Assembly (NCBI GenBank): GCA_009692505.1
Contig: SHZC01000025.1
Span: 1 to 37,235 of the forward strand
Source: Myxococcales bacterium
GTDB lineage: Bacteria > Myxococcota_A > Bradymonadia > UBA7976 > UBA1532
Reading direction: 5' to 3'
Length of the DNA stretch: 37,235 nt
Positions within the stretch are counted from its first letter, which is position 1. Each line of letters starts with the position of its first letter. Positions 8,381 to 15,170 of this stretch are shown piece by piece. A program made the position numbers and the translations under genes. The notes below the pieces were generated by a model. It saw nothing but the letters and a program-made list of their open reading frames with translations. It was not told where the DNA came from and searched no databases.

Positions 8381-8415
8381 AAAAGGGCGCTCCGACCGAG
8401 TCGGGCGCCCTCTTT
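8381..8415 (-). terminator. Intrinsic terminator of rpmG
   Basis: GGGCGC-T-CCGA pairs with TCGGGCGCCC across the loop CCGAG (one bulged base). Read on the minus strand, the GC-rich stem is followed by TTTTTGTTT, a standard Rho-independent terminator 20-50 nt after the rpmG stop. On the plus strand it is followed by TCTTT, so it may also stop read-through from the toxin-antitoxin side. Confidence 0.85.
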
Positions 8416-8434
8416 CAACCCAGACTAAGCCGCG

Positions 8435-8602
8435 TTACTTCAGCTTCGTCTCTTTGAAAAGGACGTGCTTGCGGACGACGGGGTCGTACTTCATGAGCTC
8501 GAGCTTGCCGCCCGTGCTCCGACGATTCTTGGTCGTCGTGTAGAAGTAGCCGGTGTTCGCAGTGGACTCGAGCTTGATCTTGTCGCGCTTGGCTTTGGCC
8601 AT
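8435..8602 (-). CDS. rpmG: 50S ribosomal protein L33
   Basis: 55 residues, the usual length for L33. [20 protein letters not shown], then [17 protein letters not shown] and a terminal ETKLK are diagnostic. The ATG is preceded by GGAGAG at good spacing; longer readings upstream in this frame are not supported. L33 is a small protein of the large ribosomal subunit near the E site. There are no cysteines, so this is the zinc-free (C-minus) form. The gene stands alone, with its own promoter and terminator, rather than beside secE/nusG or rpmB. Confidence 0.97.
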   Translation of the reverse strand: MAKAKRDKIKLESTANTGYFYTTTKNRRSTGGKLELMKYDPVVRKHVLFKETKLK

Positions 8603-8641
8603 GGTCGCTCTCCGAAACGAGGTAAAGAATTGAGGGCCGCC

Positions 8642-8669
8642 CTTGTAGCACAGGCTTTCTTGATTGCAA
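8642..8669 (-). promoter_or_regulatory. Predicted sigma-70-type promoter for rpmG
   Basis: On the minus strand: TTGCAA (8664-8669), a 16-nt spacer, then TACAAG (8642-8647) preceded by TG at the extended -10 position. The expected start lies about 30 nt before the rpmG ATG. Prediction from base pattern only. Confidence 0.5.
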
Positions 8670-8686
8670 AGCCCGTCGTGAGGCCG

Positions 8687-8715
8687 TTGCCGGAACGGGC
8701 TCCCGTTGATAGATT
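8687..8715 (+). promoter_or_regulatory. Predicted promoter with internal palindrome for the TerB-PspA-AAA operon
   Basis: TTGCCG (8687-8692), a 17-nt spacer and TAGATT (8710-8715) lie 60 nt before the TerB-like start. The spacer contains a perfect inverted repeat, AACGGG-CT-CCCGTT (8694-8707), exactly where a repressor dimer would block polymerase. No sigma-54 (-24/-12) element was found, so regulation by a PspF-type activator is not indicated. Confidence 0.45.
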
Positions 8716-8775
8716 GCGCGTCCACGTTCGTCGGAAATCGATCCGACCGAACTGTTCGAACTGGAGGATACAAAG

Positions 8776-9249
8776 ATGCAAGCACTGCTCGAAGGCGTGG
8801 AGCCCACGGCCGAACAGTCGCAGGTCATCATCTGCGGGCTCCTCGACCTTGCCCGGGTCGATGGCCTTCATGACGCTGAGCGCGCGCTCATCGCCGACTT
8901 CGCCGGCACGGAAGACCTTGCGTCTTTCGAGGCCACGCCTTTCGATCTCCCGGCCGCCGCGAGCGTCCTGAAGGCCGGGGGCAAGGACGTCGTCGAGTCG
9001 TTCTTCTCGTCGGCTTACTTGCTCATCTACGCCGATGGCCAGCACACCGAAGCCGAGCGGGCGCGGGTCGCCGAGTACGCCGTGGCGCTCGACATCGACC
9101 CGGCGCAGCTCGAGTCGCTGCACCTCAAGGCTCGCATCTACTTGCTGCACAGCCTCGCCTCAGTCGCTTGGTCCAAAGACGCCGTCATCGGGATCGGCGC
9201 GTCGATGGGGCTGTCAGCCGACCAAATCTCAGCCGCGCTGGAGAACTGA
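8776..9249 (+). CDS. TerB-like (tellurite-resistance TerB fold) protein
   Basis: 157 residues, with GGAGG 8 nt before the ATG. Two helical halves each carry an acidic D-G-x-x-x-x-x-E pattern: [14 protein letters not shown] near residue 27 and [18 protein letters not shown] near residue 85. That pattern is the hallmark of TerB-like helical domains, whose acidic residues can bind metal. No signal peptide or membrane segment, so cytoplasmic. TerB domains are found in membrane-associated stress and ion-sensing complexes. It is the first gene of an operon with PspA (1 nt downstream) and an AAA+ ATPase, so it is probably an adaptor or sensor for that machinery. Assigned by motif pattern; the role is inference. 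Confidence 0.75.
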   Translation: MQALLEGVEPTAEQSQVIICGLLDLARVDGLHDAERALIADFAGTEDLASFEATPFDLPAAASVLKAGGKDVVESFFSSAYLLIYADGQHTEAERARVAEYAVALDIDPAQLESLHLKARIYLLHSLASVAWSKDAVIGIGASMGLSADQISAALEN

Positions 9250-9250
9250 A

Positions 9251-10003
9251 ATGAGCATCGTCGGACGAATGTACAATATGTGGAAGGGCTTCCTCAGCCT
9301 GTTCATGCAGGGCGTCGAGGAGAAGCACCCGGAGATCGCGTACGAGAACGCCATCAACTCGATGACGGAGAAGTACACCCGACTGAAGTCCGCGGCCGCG
9401 GGGCTCATCAAGCACCGCTCGCAGCTTGAGGTTCGCATTGAGAAACACGAGCACGATCTCGAGGAGGTCAAGCTGCACGTGCAGGTCGCCATGGGTCAGA
9501 ACGACGATGAGTCGGCCGTGGTCCTGCTCGAGCGCCAAGGCGAGCTCGAGAAGGCCCTGGACACCGATCGCAAAGACCTGGAGCAGGCGGCGAAAGACGC
9601 GGACTCGGCCAAGGACTCGCTGCGAGGGGTGCAGTCCGAGATTGAGAAGATGAAGCGCGAGCGTGACAAGGTCATCGCGCAGATCAGAGACGCCGAGGCC
9701 CGCAAGCAGATCCACGATCAGCTCGAGGGGCTCTCGGTCGACGCCGAGGTGAAGGCCTTGCAGAACGTGCGGGACTACGCCGACAAAGTGAAGGCGGAGG
9801 TCAAGATCAACGACGAGCTCAAGGAGGAGTCCCTCGACGGCAAGCTCTCCAAGATCAGGGCCCAGACCGGCAACGTCCGGGCGCAGCAGCGGCTCGAACA
9901 ACTCAAGGCCCAACGCGCCGGAGCGGCCGCGCCCGTGACGCAGACTCAGGGCCAAACTCAGGGTCCGACCGAAGGCGGCGGGAGCGGCGGCAAGTCTCTC
10001 TGA
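9251..10003 (+). CDS. pspA: PspA/IM30 (ESCRT-III superfamily) membrane-stress protein
   Basis: 250 residues. The N-terminus is an amphipathic helix (MSIVGRMYNMWKGFLSLFMQ), as in PspA and Vipp1, where it inserts into stressed membranes. Residues ~25-225 form long charged coiled-coil helices (EIAYENAINSMTEKYTRLKSA..., RSQLEVRIEKHEHDLEEVKL), diagnostic of the family. The tail (~225-250) is Gln/Gly/Thr-rich and probably disordered, and is longer than in E. coli PspA (222 residues). PspA proteins polymerise into rods and rings on the inner leaflet and remodel or seal membranes. The gene starts 1 nt after the TerB-like stop and is followed by an AAA+ ATPase; there is no pspF, pspB or pspC here. The free tail is a possible handle for the ATPase (inference). 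Confidence 0.9.
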   Translation: MSIVGRMYNMWKGFLSLFMQGVEEKHPEIAYENAINSMTEKYTRLKSAAAGLIKHRSQLEVRIEKHEHDLEEVKLHVQVAMGQNDDESAVVLLERQGELEKALDTDRKDLEQAAKDADSAKDSLRGVQSEIEKMKRERDKVIAQIRDAEARKQIHDQLEGLSVDAEVKALQNVRDYADKVKAEVKINDELKEESLDGKLSKIRAQTGNVRAQQRLEQLKAQRAGAAAPVTQTQGQTQGPTEGGGSGGKSL

Positions 10004-10070
10004 GCGCTCCCTCCCCCTTCGCTCCCCCCTCCGCGCGCCCTCAATGCGCCCCTGCCTGAAGGTGTCCGCC

Positions 10071-11936
10071 ATGCTGCCCAAGAAGCCCGACTCCGACCTC
10101 GTCGATCTGCCCCGCGCCCAGGACTTGCCCCCGTTCATGCGGCAGCTTCGTGATCGTTACTTGACCACCGAGACCGGGCAGTTCGTGCTTCACGGCAACG
10201 TGCACGACATCGTGCTCGCCGGCGGGCGCACCTGGAGCATGCCGACGTTTCTCGACGCCTTCTTCACGCCGAGCGGCAAGGTCGTCGTGCATTACGATCC
10301 AGGCCGGGGTCTGTACTTCGGCCGGCCCGAACACGCCACGCGGGCCGCGAAGGTCCTCTGCGAGGCGGGCTTCTTCGACGAGCGCACGCTGCTCGCCAAG
10401 GCCGGATCGAAGGGTGGCCTCGGTGAGGCGCTGAGTCGCGAGGTAGGCATCGAGCGTCGCCCCGAGATCGTCTTGCCCCTGCTCGAGGCGCTGCTCACCC
10501 GCCGAGATACGCCCGTCGCCGTGATTATTCACTACGCCGATCTCGTCGCGCCTGAGGCCGTCGCCTCGGGGCTCTCCTTCGCCGATCGGACGGCGATGGC
10601 CACGATCCACCGCTGGAGCCTCTGGGAGGAGGTCGTTCGGTCCGACAACCTGGTGATTCTCCTCACGTCGACGCTCTCCGACCTCGCCCGGCGCATCTCG
10701 CGAAACGCTCGGGTCGGCGTGATTCAGGTGCCTCTGCCGGGGAACATCGATAGGGCGCGATTCCTGGCCCACACCCGCCCGACGCTGGACGCCGATCGCG
10801 GAGAGCAGCTGACCCGCGTGACGGCCGGGCTCCAGCTTCGCCACATCGAAGACATCATGAATCAGGGGAGCGCCCAGACGCTCGCCGTGGCCCCGGTCCC
10901 CCAAGGGGAAGGGGAGACGCGCTCGCTGTTCCGGCATGCGCCCGAGAACGTGCCCCTCGAAGAGGTCGCCGCCAAGCGCGTGGAGATGCTTGAGCAGGAG
11001 TGCGCGGGCCTCATCGAGGTGATGTCACCGGGTCACGACTTCTCCAAGGTCGGCGGCTGCGAGCACATCAAGCGGACCCTCTTGAAGGTCTCCGGGCACA
11101 TCAAGGCCGGACGGACCTCGCAGGTGCCGATGGGCATCCTGCTCGTTGGGCCGATGGGCACCGGCAAGAGCTACATCGCCGAGGCCTTCGCCGCGGAGTG
11201 TGGCCTCGCGGCCATCAAGCTGAAGAACATCCGCGGCCCCTACGTCGGCGTCACCGAGTCGAACCTCGAGAAGGTGCTCAATATTATCGAGGCGCTCGGC
11301 GAGATCGTCGTCATCATCGACGAGGGGGACCGCGCGATCGGCGGGCAAGGCAGCGGGGGCGACGGCGGCGTGGACAGTCGAGTGGTGGCGCGCCTCAAGG
11401 AGTTCATGAGCGATACGTCCCACCGCGGCCGCATCCTGTTCATGATGATGACCAACCGCCCCGACAAGCTCGATACGGACCTCAAGCGCGCCGGACGCTT
11501 CGATCTGAAGATCCCCTTCTTCTTCCCGCAGTCCGGGGCCGAGCGACTCGCCATCCTGCGCGCGCAGATGAAGCGGTATCGCGTGGATGCGGACGCCATC
11601 ACCGACGAGGAGGTCCTGCCCCTGCTCGAGCCCCTCGAAGGCTACAGCGCCGCGGACATCGAGGCGGCCCTGCTCATCGCCAACGACGACTACCTCTCCG
11701 GTGAGCTGCCCGCGGGGATGGAGGTTCGACCCCCGCAGATGACCGTGGCGTTCCTCGTTCGGGCGTTCGCGGACTATATGCCCTCGCGGGAGCTGCACAT
11801 GCTCTCGTACATGGAGTGGCTCGCCGTGAGCGAGGCGAGCAATCGACGCCTTTTGCCGGAGCGTTATCGGCTGGTCACAGTCGAGGAACTGACGGAGCGC
11901 CTGGCCGAGTCTCGCGACCGTGCGCGCCTGCGTTGA
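10071..11936 (+). CDS. Tandem AAA+ ATPase with degenerate first module and active second module
   Basis: 621 residues from ATG 10071, which has GAAGG 7 nt upstream; an in-frame ATG at 10044 lacks one. The N-terminal half (~20-230) resembles an AAA fold without a P-loop: [11 protein letters not shown], a Walker B-like strand [11 protein letters not shown] and a sensor-1-like strand NLVILLTST. The C-terminal half is a classical AAA module: Walker A GPMGTGKS (360-367), Walker B VVIIDE (Asp417, Glu418), sensor 1 in FMMMTNRPD, and RAGRFD with arginines 473 and 476. No membrane segment. The module is of the Vps4/FtsH/Cdc48 type, which remodels or unfolds protein assemblies. It lies 67 nt after pspA and probably acts on PspA polymers. 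Its stop overlaps the next gene's start (TTGA). Confidence 0.88.
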   Translation: MLPKKPDSDLVDLPRAQDLPPFMRQLRDRYLTTETGQFVLHGNVHDIVLAGGRTWSMPTFLDAFFTPSGKVVVHYDPGRGLYFGRPEHATRAAKVLCEAGFFDERTLLAKAGSKGGLGEALSREVGIERRPEIVLPLLEALLTRRDTPVAVIIHYADLVAPEAVASGLSFADRTAMATIHRWSLWEEVVRSDNLVILLTSTLSDLARRISRNARVGVIQVPLPGNIDRARFLAHTRPTLDADRGEQLTRVTAGLQLRHIEDIMNQGSAQTLAVAPVPQGEGETRSLFRHAPENVPLEEVAAKRVEMLEQECAGLIEVMSPGHDFSKVGGCEHIKRTLLKVSGHIKAGRTSQVPMGILLVGPMGTGKSYIAEAFAAECGLAAIKLKNIRGPYVGVTESNLEKVLNIIEALGEIVVIIDEGDRAIGGQGSGGDGGVDSRVVARLKEFMSDTSHRGRILFMMMTNRPDKLDTDLKRAGRFDLKIPFFFPQSGAERLAILRAQMKRYRVDADAITDEEVLPLLEPLEGYSAADIEAALLIANDDYLSGELPAGMEVRPPQMTVAFLVRAFADYMPSRELHMLSYMEWLAVSEASNRRLLPERYRLVTVEELTERLAESRDRARLR

Positions 11937-13660
11937 AGGGCTCAGCGGCGATCCTTCGTCTGGCCACCGCGCTCAGCTTGGGGCTTTTCTCTCGGGTCGA
12001 GGCGCAGGGTCTCCCGTCAACGCTGGTCTTTGACGGCCTCGTTCCCGACGACGCGGACCGCTACTTCGTTCTGCCCTTCGAGGTGCCTCCGGGCGTTGGC
12101 GAGCTCTCCGTCTCCCACCAGACGGTCTCGCCCGTCGGCACGTCCGAGGGGCAGAACATCCTGGACTGGGGCCTTGACGCGCCCGAGGGCAGCCGGGGGT
12201 GGGGCGGCGGCAATCTCGAGGACGCGGTCGTCGCTGCTGATCGGACCTCTCGCAGCTACCTCACAGGCCCCATGACCCCCGGTACTTGGCGCGTCATCGT
12301 GGGCAAGGCGAAGCTGCTCGCGCCGCCGGTGCGGTACCACGTCGAGGTCACGCTGCGCGCCGGAACAACTCTCGCGCCGCAGCCCGAGCGGAGCCCTTAC
12401 GTCGAGGCTGAGCCCCTCTCGCCTGAGGCCCGGTACTACGCCGGGGACTTTCATGTGCACTCCCGCGACAGCGGCGACGCCCGGCCATCGCTGGACGAGA
12501 TCCTCGATCTTGCCTCGGCGCGAGGCTTGGACTTCGTCGTCATCACCGACCACAACACGAGCGCGGCCACGGACCTCTTCACAGAGACGCAGCGGCGGCA
12601 TCCCGGGGTCCTGCTCATCCCGGGCGCGGAGGTCACCACCTATGGTGGCCACCTCAACGCCCTCGGCGCCACGCGAGTCATTGACCACAAGATAGGCGGT
12701 TTGGGTCGCCCGTTAGATGGTCAAGTAGCCTTGACGATCTTGGACGTCGCCGCGCAGGTCCACGCGCAAGGGGCGCTCTTGTCGATAAACCACCCGATGC
12801 TCGAGCTCGGCACGGTCTGTATCGGCTGCGCTTGGGTTCATGAGCTCCCGCCCGAGCACATCGACGCGGTTGAAGTGGGCACCGGCGATGTCTTGCGGGC
12901 GGGGGGCCTCTTCACGGAGAGGTCGATCGCGTTCTGGGAGAGGCTCTGCGAGACGGGCCGCCGTATCACGCCGATCGGAGGCAGCGATGACCACCGCGCC
13001 GGCGCCGACCTCTCGGCCTTCGACAGCGCCATCGGATCGCCCACCACGATGGTCTTCGCGGAGAGCCTGTCGGCCTCGGCGATTCTTGAGGGCGTGCGAC
13101 AGGGCCGGACGGTCGTGAAGCTCAGCGGGCCGGAGGATCCGATGCTCACGCTGCACCTCTCGGCTGCTCTCACTGGACCTCTGGTCCGGGGCGATATCAC
13201 GACCTTGGCGGCCATCGCGACGGGAGCGGCAGGCTTCGAGCTCCGCTTCGTCGCGGACGGTCTGGCACTGCCGGGGGCGGTGCTCATACCCGAGGCTCCG
13301 GCTGAGGTCACCGAGGTCTTCCGGCCGCTCCCTTCGCACAGGCGCGTCCGTGCCGAGTTGGTTCGCGACGGTCGGCCGCGGGTCGTGACGGGCTATGTCT
13401 ACCTCCCCGCGCCGTTGCCCGAGGTGGACGCGGGGGCGCCCGCCGATGTTTTCCTCGCCGCCGATGCCGGCCTCGCCGCCGATGCACAAGGGCAGATGCC
13501 GACCCCGGCCCCGCCTCGCGCCGAAGGCTGTGCTCAGGGGGCAACTCATCCTCGGTCGACGCTCGCGGGCCTCGCCCTGACGCTCGCGGGCCTCGCCCTG
13601 CCGCTCGCGGGCCTCGCCCTGCCGCACCTCTTTTCCCGCCGAGCCCGTCGCTCAGATTAA
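11933..13660 (+). CDS. Exported PHP-domain phosphoesterase with C-terminal membrane tail
   Basis: 575 residues. The start is TTG 11933, inside TTGA with the AAA+ stop; it gives a proper signal peptide ([20 protein letters not shown], cut after VEA). Residues ~25-150 form a beta-rich domain. A PHP metal-dependent phosphoesterase follows: FHVHS (His174, His176), FVVITDHN, SINHP and GSDDH (His354). PHP enzymes hydrolyse phosphoesters with a multinuclear metal site; exported forms have no known substrate. After an Ala/Asp-rich linker comes GCAQG, a hydrophobic stretch built from a 21-bp repeat, and SRRARRSD, resembling a MYXO-CTERM-type sorting tail. Its last bases, TTAA, serve as stop for this gene and for the opposite-strand gene. 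Confidence 0.87.
   Translation: MKGSAAILRLATALSLGLFSRVEAQGLPSTLVFDGLVPDDADRYFVLPFEVPPGVGELSVSHQTVSPVGTSEGQNILDWGLDAPEGSRGWGGGNLEDAVVAADRTSRSYLTGPMTPGTWRVIVGKAKLLAPPVRYHVEVTLRAGTTLAPQPERSPYVEAEPLSPEARYYAGDFHVHSRDSGDARPSLDEILDLASARGLDFVVITDHNTSAATDLFTETQRRHPGVLLIPGAEVTTYGGHLNALGATRVIDHKIGGLGRPLDGQVALTILDVAAQVHAQGALLSINHPMLELGTVCIGCAWVHELPPEHIDAVEVGTGDVLRAGGLFTERSIAFWERLCETGRRITPIGGSDDHRAGADLSAFDSAIGSPTTMVFAESLSASAILEGVRQGRTVVKLSGPEDPMLTLHLSAALTGPLVRGDITTLAAIATGAAGFELRFVADGLALPGAVLIPEAPAEVTEVFRPLPSHRRVRAELVRDGRPRVVTGYVYLPAPLPEVDAGAPADVFLAADAGLAADAQGQMPTPAPPRAEGCAQGATHPRSTLAGLALTLAGLALPLAGLALPHLFSRRARRSD
13561..13623 (+). repeat. 21-bp tandem repeat (x3) encoding the C-terminal membrane segment
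   Basis: Three head-to-tail copies (13561-13581, 13582-13602, 13603-13623) differ only near the end of the first copy. Each encodes a 7-residue hydrophobic block such as LAGLALP, so copy number sets the length of the predicted membrane segment of the PHP protein. Confidence 0.9.
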
Positions 13661-14127
13661 AGCAGCGCGCGAAGAAACTCGGGCACCGCCTCGACCGGAA
13701 AGTAGTCCCGCACGGCGGACGCGAAGACGACCAGCACGCTCAAGCGAAACGTGCGGCCGGTGAACGCGATGAAGGTGAAGAGGGGGGCCTTTACCCCGAG
13801 CCCCGGCGCGACCACCGACATCAGGTTCATCGGGGGCAGCCCCACGAGGCTCGCCGAGCAGACGAAGTATCGGGCGCGGACCGCATAGCGGGCGGGCTCG
13901 AAGCGGTCGAGCTTGCGGACCACGAAGGGCAGGCGAAGCACGACGCGCGACCCGAAGTGGTACAGCAGGACGAAGCACAGGAGCTGTCCTGTGGCCGCCG
14001 ACAGCGAGACGAGCAGCGGGGGTCGCTCGCCAAACACGCCGACGAAGACGACCCACCCCTCGATGCTGACGACGGGGAAGAGCGGCGAGATGGCGCCGGC
14101 CAAGAGCGTGGCGAGGTAGAACACCAC
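13657..14127 (-). CDS. VTT/DedA-like small integral membrane protein
   Basis: 156 residues from a GTG start, 19 nt after the cyclophilin stop, so probably co-transcribed with it. Three to four hydrophobic stretches are visible (MVFYLATLLAGAISPLFPVV, LLVSLSAATGQLLCFVLLYH, PPMNLMSVVAPGLG, FRLSVLVVFASAV). The order (re-entrant-like start, G-Q-L...Y-H-F-G-S-R, then a G-x-P-P loop) resembles VTT-domain (DedA/YqaA) proteins, a family with members that move lipids across membranes. The match is by general pattern only, and the usual acidic and arginine signature is not clear. It may instead be an unrelated small membrane protein. It ends on the TTAA shared with the PHP gene. Confidence 0.6.
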   Translation of the reverse strand: MVFYLATLLAGAISPLFPVVSIEGWVVFVGVFGERPPLLVSLSAATGQLLCFVLLYHFGSRVVLRLPFVVRKLDRFEPARYAVRARYFVCSASLVGLPPMNLMSVVAPGLGVKAPLFTFIAFTGRTFRLSVLVVFASAVRDYFPVEAVPEFLRALL

Positions 14128-14146
14128 GCTTGCCTTGCCCCTTCGG

Positions 14147-14665
14147 TCAGGCGCGGAAGATCTTGACCGAGGTCATGATGACGTCCTCGACGGGACGATC
14201 ACCGGGGCCCTTCGGCAGACGCGCGATCTTCTTGATGATGTCGAGCCCTTCGGTGATCTCGCCGAAGATGGCGTGCTTGCCGTCGAGCCACGGGGTGGCG
14301 ACCTCAGTGAGGAAGAACTGGCTACCGCCGGTGTTCGGACCCGAGTTGGCCATGCTGAACAAGCCACCGCGCGTGTGCTTGAGGCCCGGCGCGAACTCGT
14401 CCTTGATTTGGTAGCCGGGGCCACCCGTGCCACGACCCTGCGGGCATCCGCCCTGGATCATGAAGTCCGGGATCACGCGATGGAAGGCGATGCCGTCATA
14501 GAACGGCTTGCCGCCGATCTTGCCGGTGGAGAGCCCGACGAAGTTGGCCACCGTCATCGGGGCCTCCTTCTCGAAGAATCGTCCCTTCAGGACTCCGAGG
14601 CGCGTATGAATCTCGACGCGCAGTTCGCCTTCTCCGGCGATGTCGATGGGCGGCGGCGTGAACAT
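14147..14665 (-). CDS. Cyclophilin-type peptidyl-prolyl cis-trans isomerase
   Basis: 172 residues with no signal peptide, so cytoplasmic. GGGAGAA precedes the ATG. The cyclophilin core is complete: GRFFEKEAPMTVANFVGL, FYDGIAFHRVIPDFMIQGG (catalytic Arg in FHRV), GGPGYQIKDEF, LFSMANSGPNTGGSQFF and LDGKHAIFGEI. These enzymes speed up proline isomerisation during folding. The eight-residue MFTPPPID leader and the following GEGELRVEIHT are a modest extension. The neighbour downstream on the same strand is the VTT-like membrane protein. Confidence 0.95.
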   Translation of the reverse strand: MFTPPPIDIAGEGELRVEIHTRLGVLKGRFFEKEAPMTVANFVGLSTGKIGGKPFYDGIAFHRVIPDFMIQGGCPQGRGTGGPGYQIKDEFAPGLKHTRGGLFSMANSGPNTGGSQFFLTEVATPWLDGKHAIFGEITEGLDIIKKIARLPKGPGDRPVEDVIMTSVKIFRA

Positions 14666-14726
14666 GGGATTCTCCCTCGAATAAGTGGAGGGCGCAGATT
14701 ACATGGAACGATGTACCGTGCACGTC

Positions 14727-15170
14727 ATGAAAAGACTCTTCTTCATACTCTTGCTCTCGTGGGGGGCACAGGCGTGCGTGGTCAAGGACGAGCAGCGCGA
14801 CGGCCTCCGGGAGATGCGCTCGGAGCTCGCTGCCTCCACGCTTACGCGCAACGCCGACGGCAGCGGGACGCTCGACTTCACGTTTGAGTACGGGATCGCG
14901 CTCGTCGACGACGACGGGGTGCAGGAGATGCCCTGGACCTACCGCCTGGTCGATCGGGCGCGTCGTGTCCTCGCAGAGAACGAACAGGTGATGCGGAAAG
15001 CCGAGCCCGGGGTGACCGACGTGCTCGTCACAGGTGAGCGCAAGCGCAAGTTGGAGCTCCCGCCGGGGTCCATCGCTGAAGACGGCAGGTATGTCCTGTG
15101 GATCGTGGTGCAGTACCGCGCGGAGGTCCTCCATGAGGCGCTGTACACGGTCCATCGACCGACGCTTTAG
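14727..15170 (+). CDS. Small lipoprotein of unknown function
   Basis: 147 residues from ATG 14727 (MKRLFFILLLSWGAQAC). In-frame ATGs at 14685 and 14703 would put the signal peptide inside the protein. Cys17 sits in an A-x-C lipobox. The mature part is a predicted mixed alpha/beta domain of ~125 residues with alternating strands (LDFTFEYGIALVDDDG, WTYRLVDRA, YVLWIVVQYRAE) that look like an immunoglobulin-like sandwich. No family was recognised. The next gene's start lies inside its 3' end (38-nt overlap), so the two are very likely translated together, and this may be an accessory of the CotH-like protein. Confidence 0.75.
   Translation: MKRLFFILLLSWGAQACVVKDEQRDGLREMRSELAASTLTRNADGSGTLDFTFEYGIALVDDDGVQEMPWTYRLVDRARRVLAENEQVMRKAEPGVTDVLVTGERKRKLELPPGSIAEDGRYVLWIVVQYRAEVLHEALYTVHRPTL

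Noticed and set aside
12720..12735. Inverted repeat GTCAAG-tagc-CTTGAC with the same half-site as 5601-5615
   Set aside because: It lies inside the PHP coding sequence with a different spacer, so it is probably coincidence.
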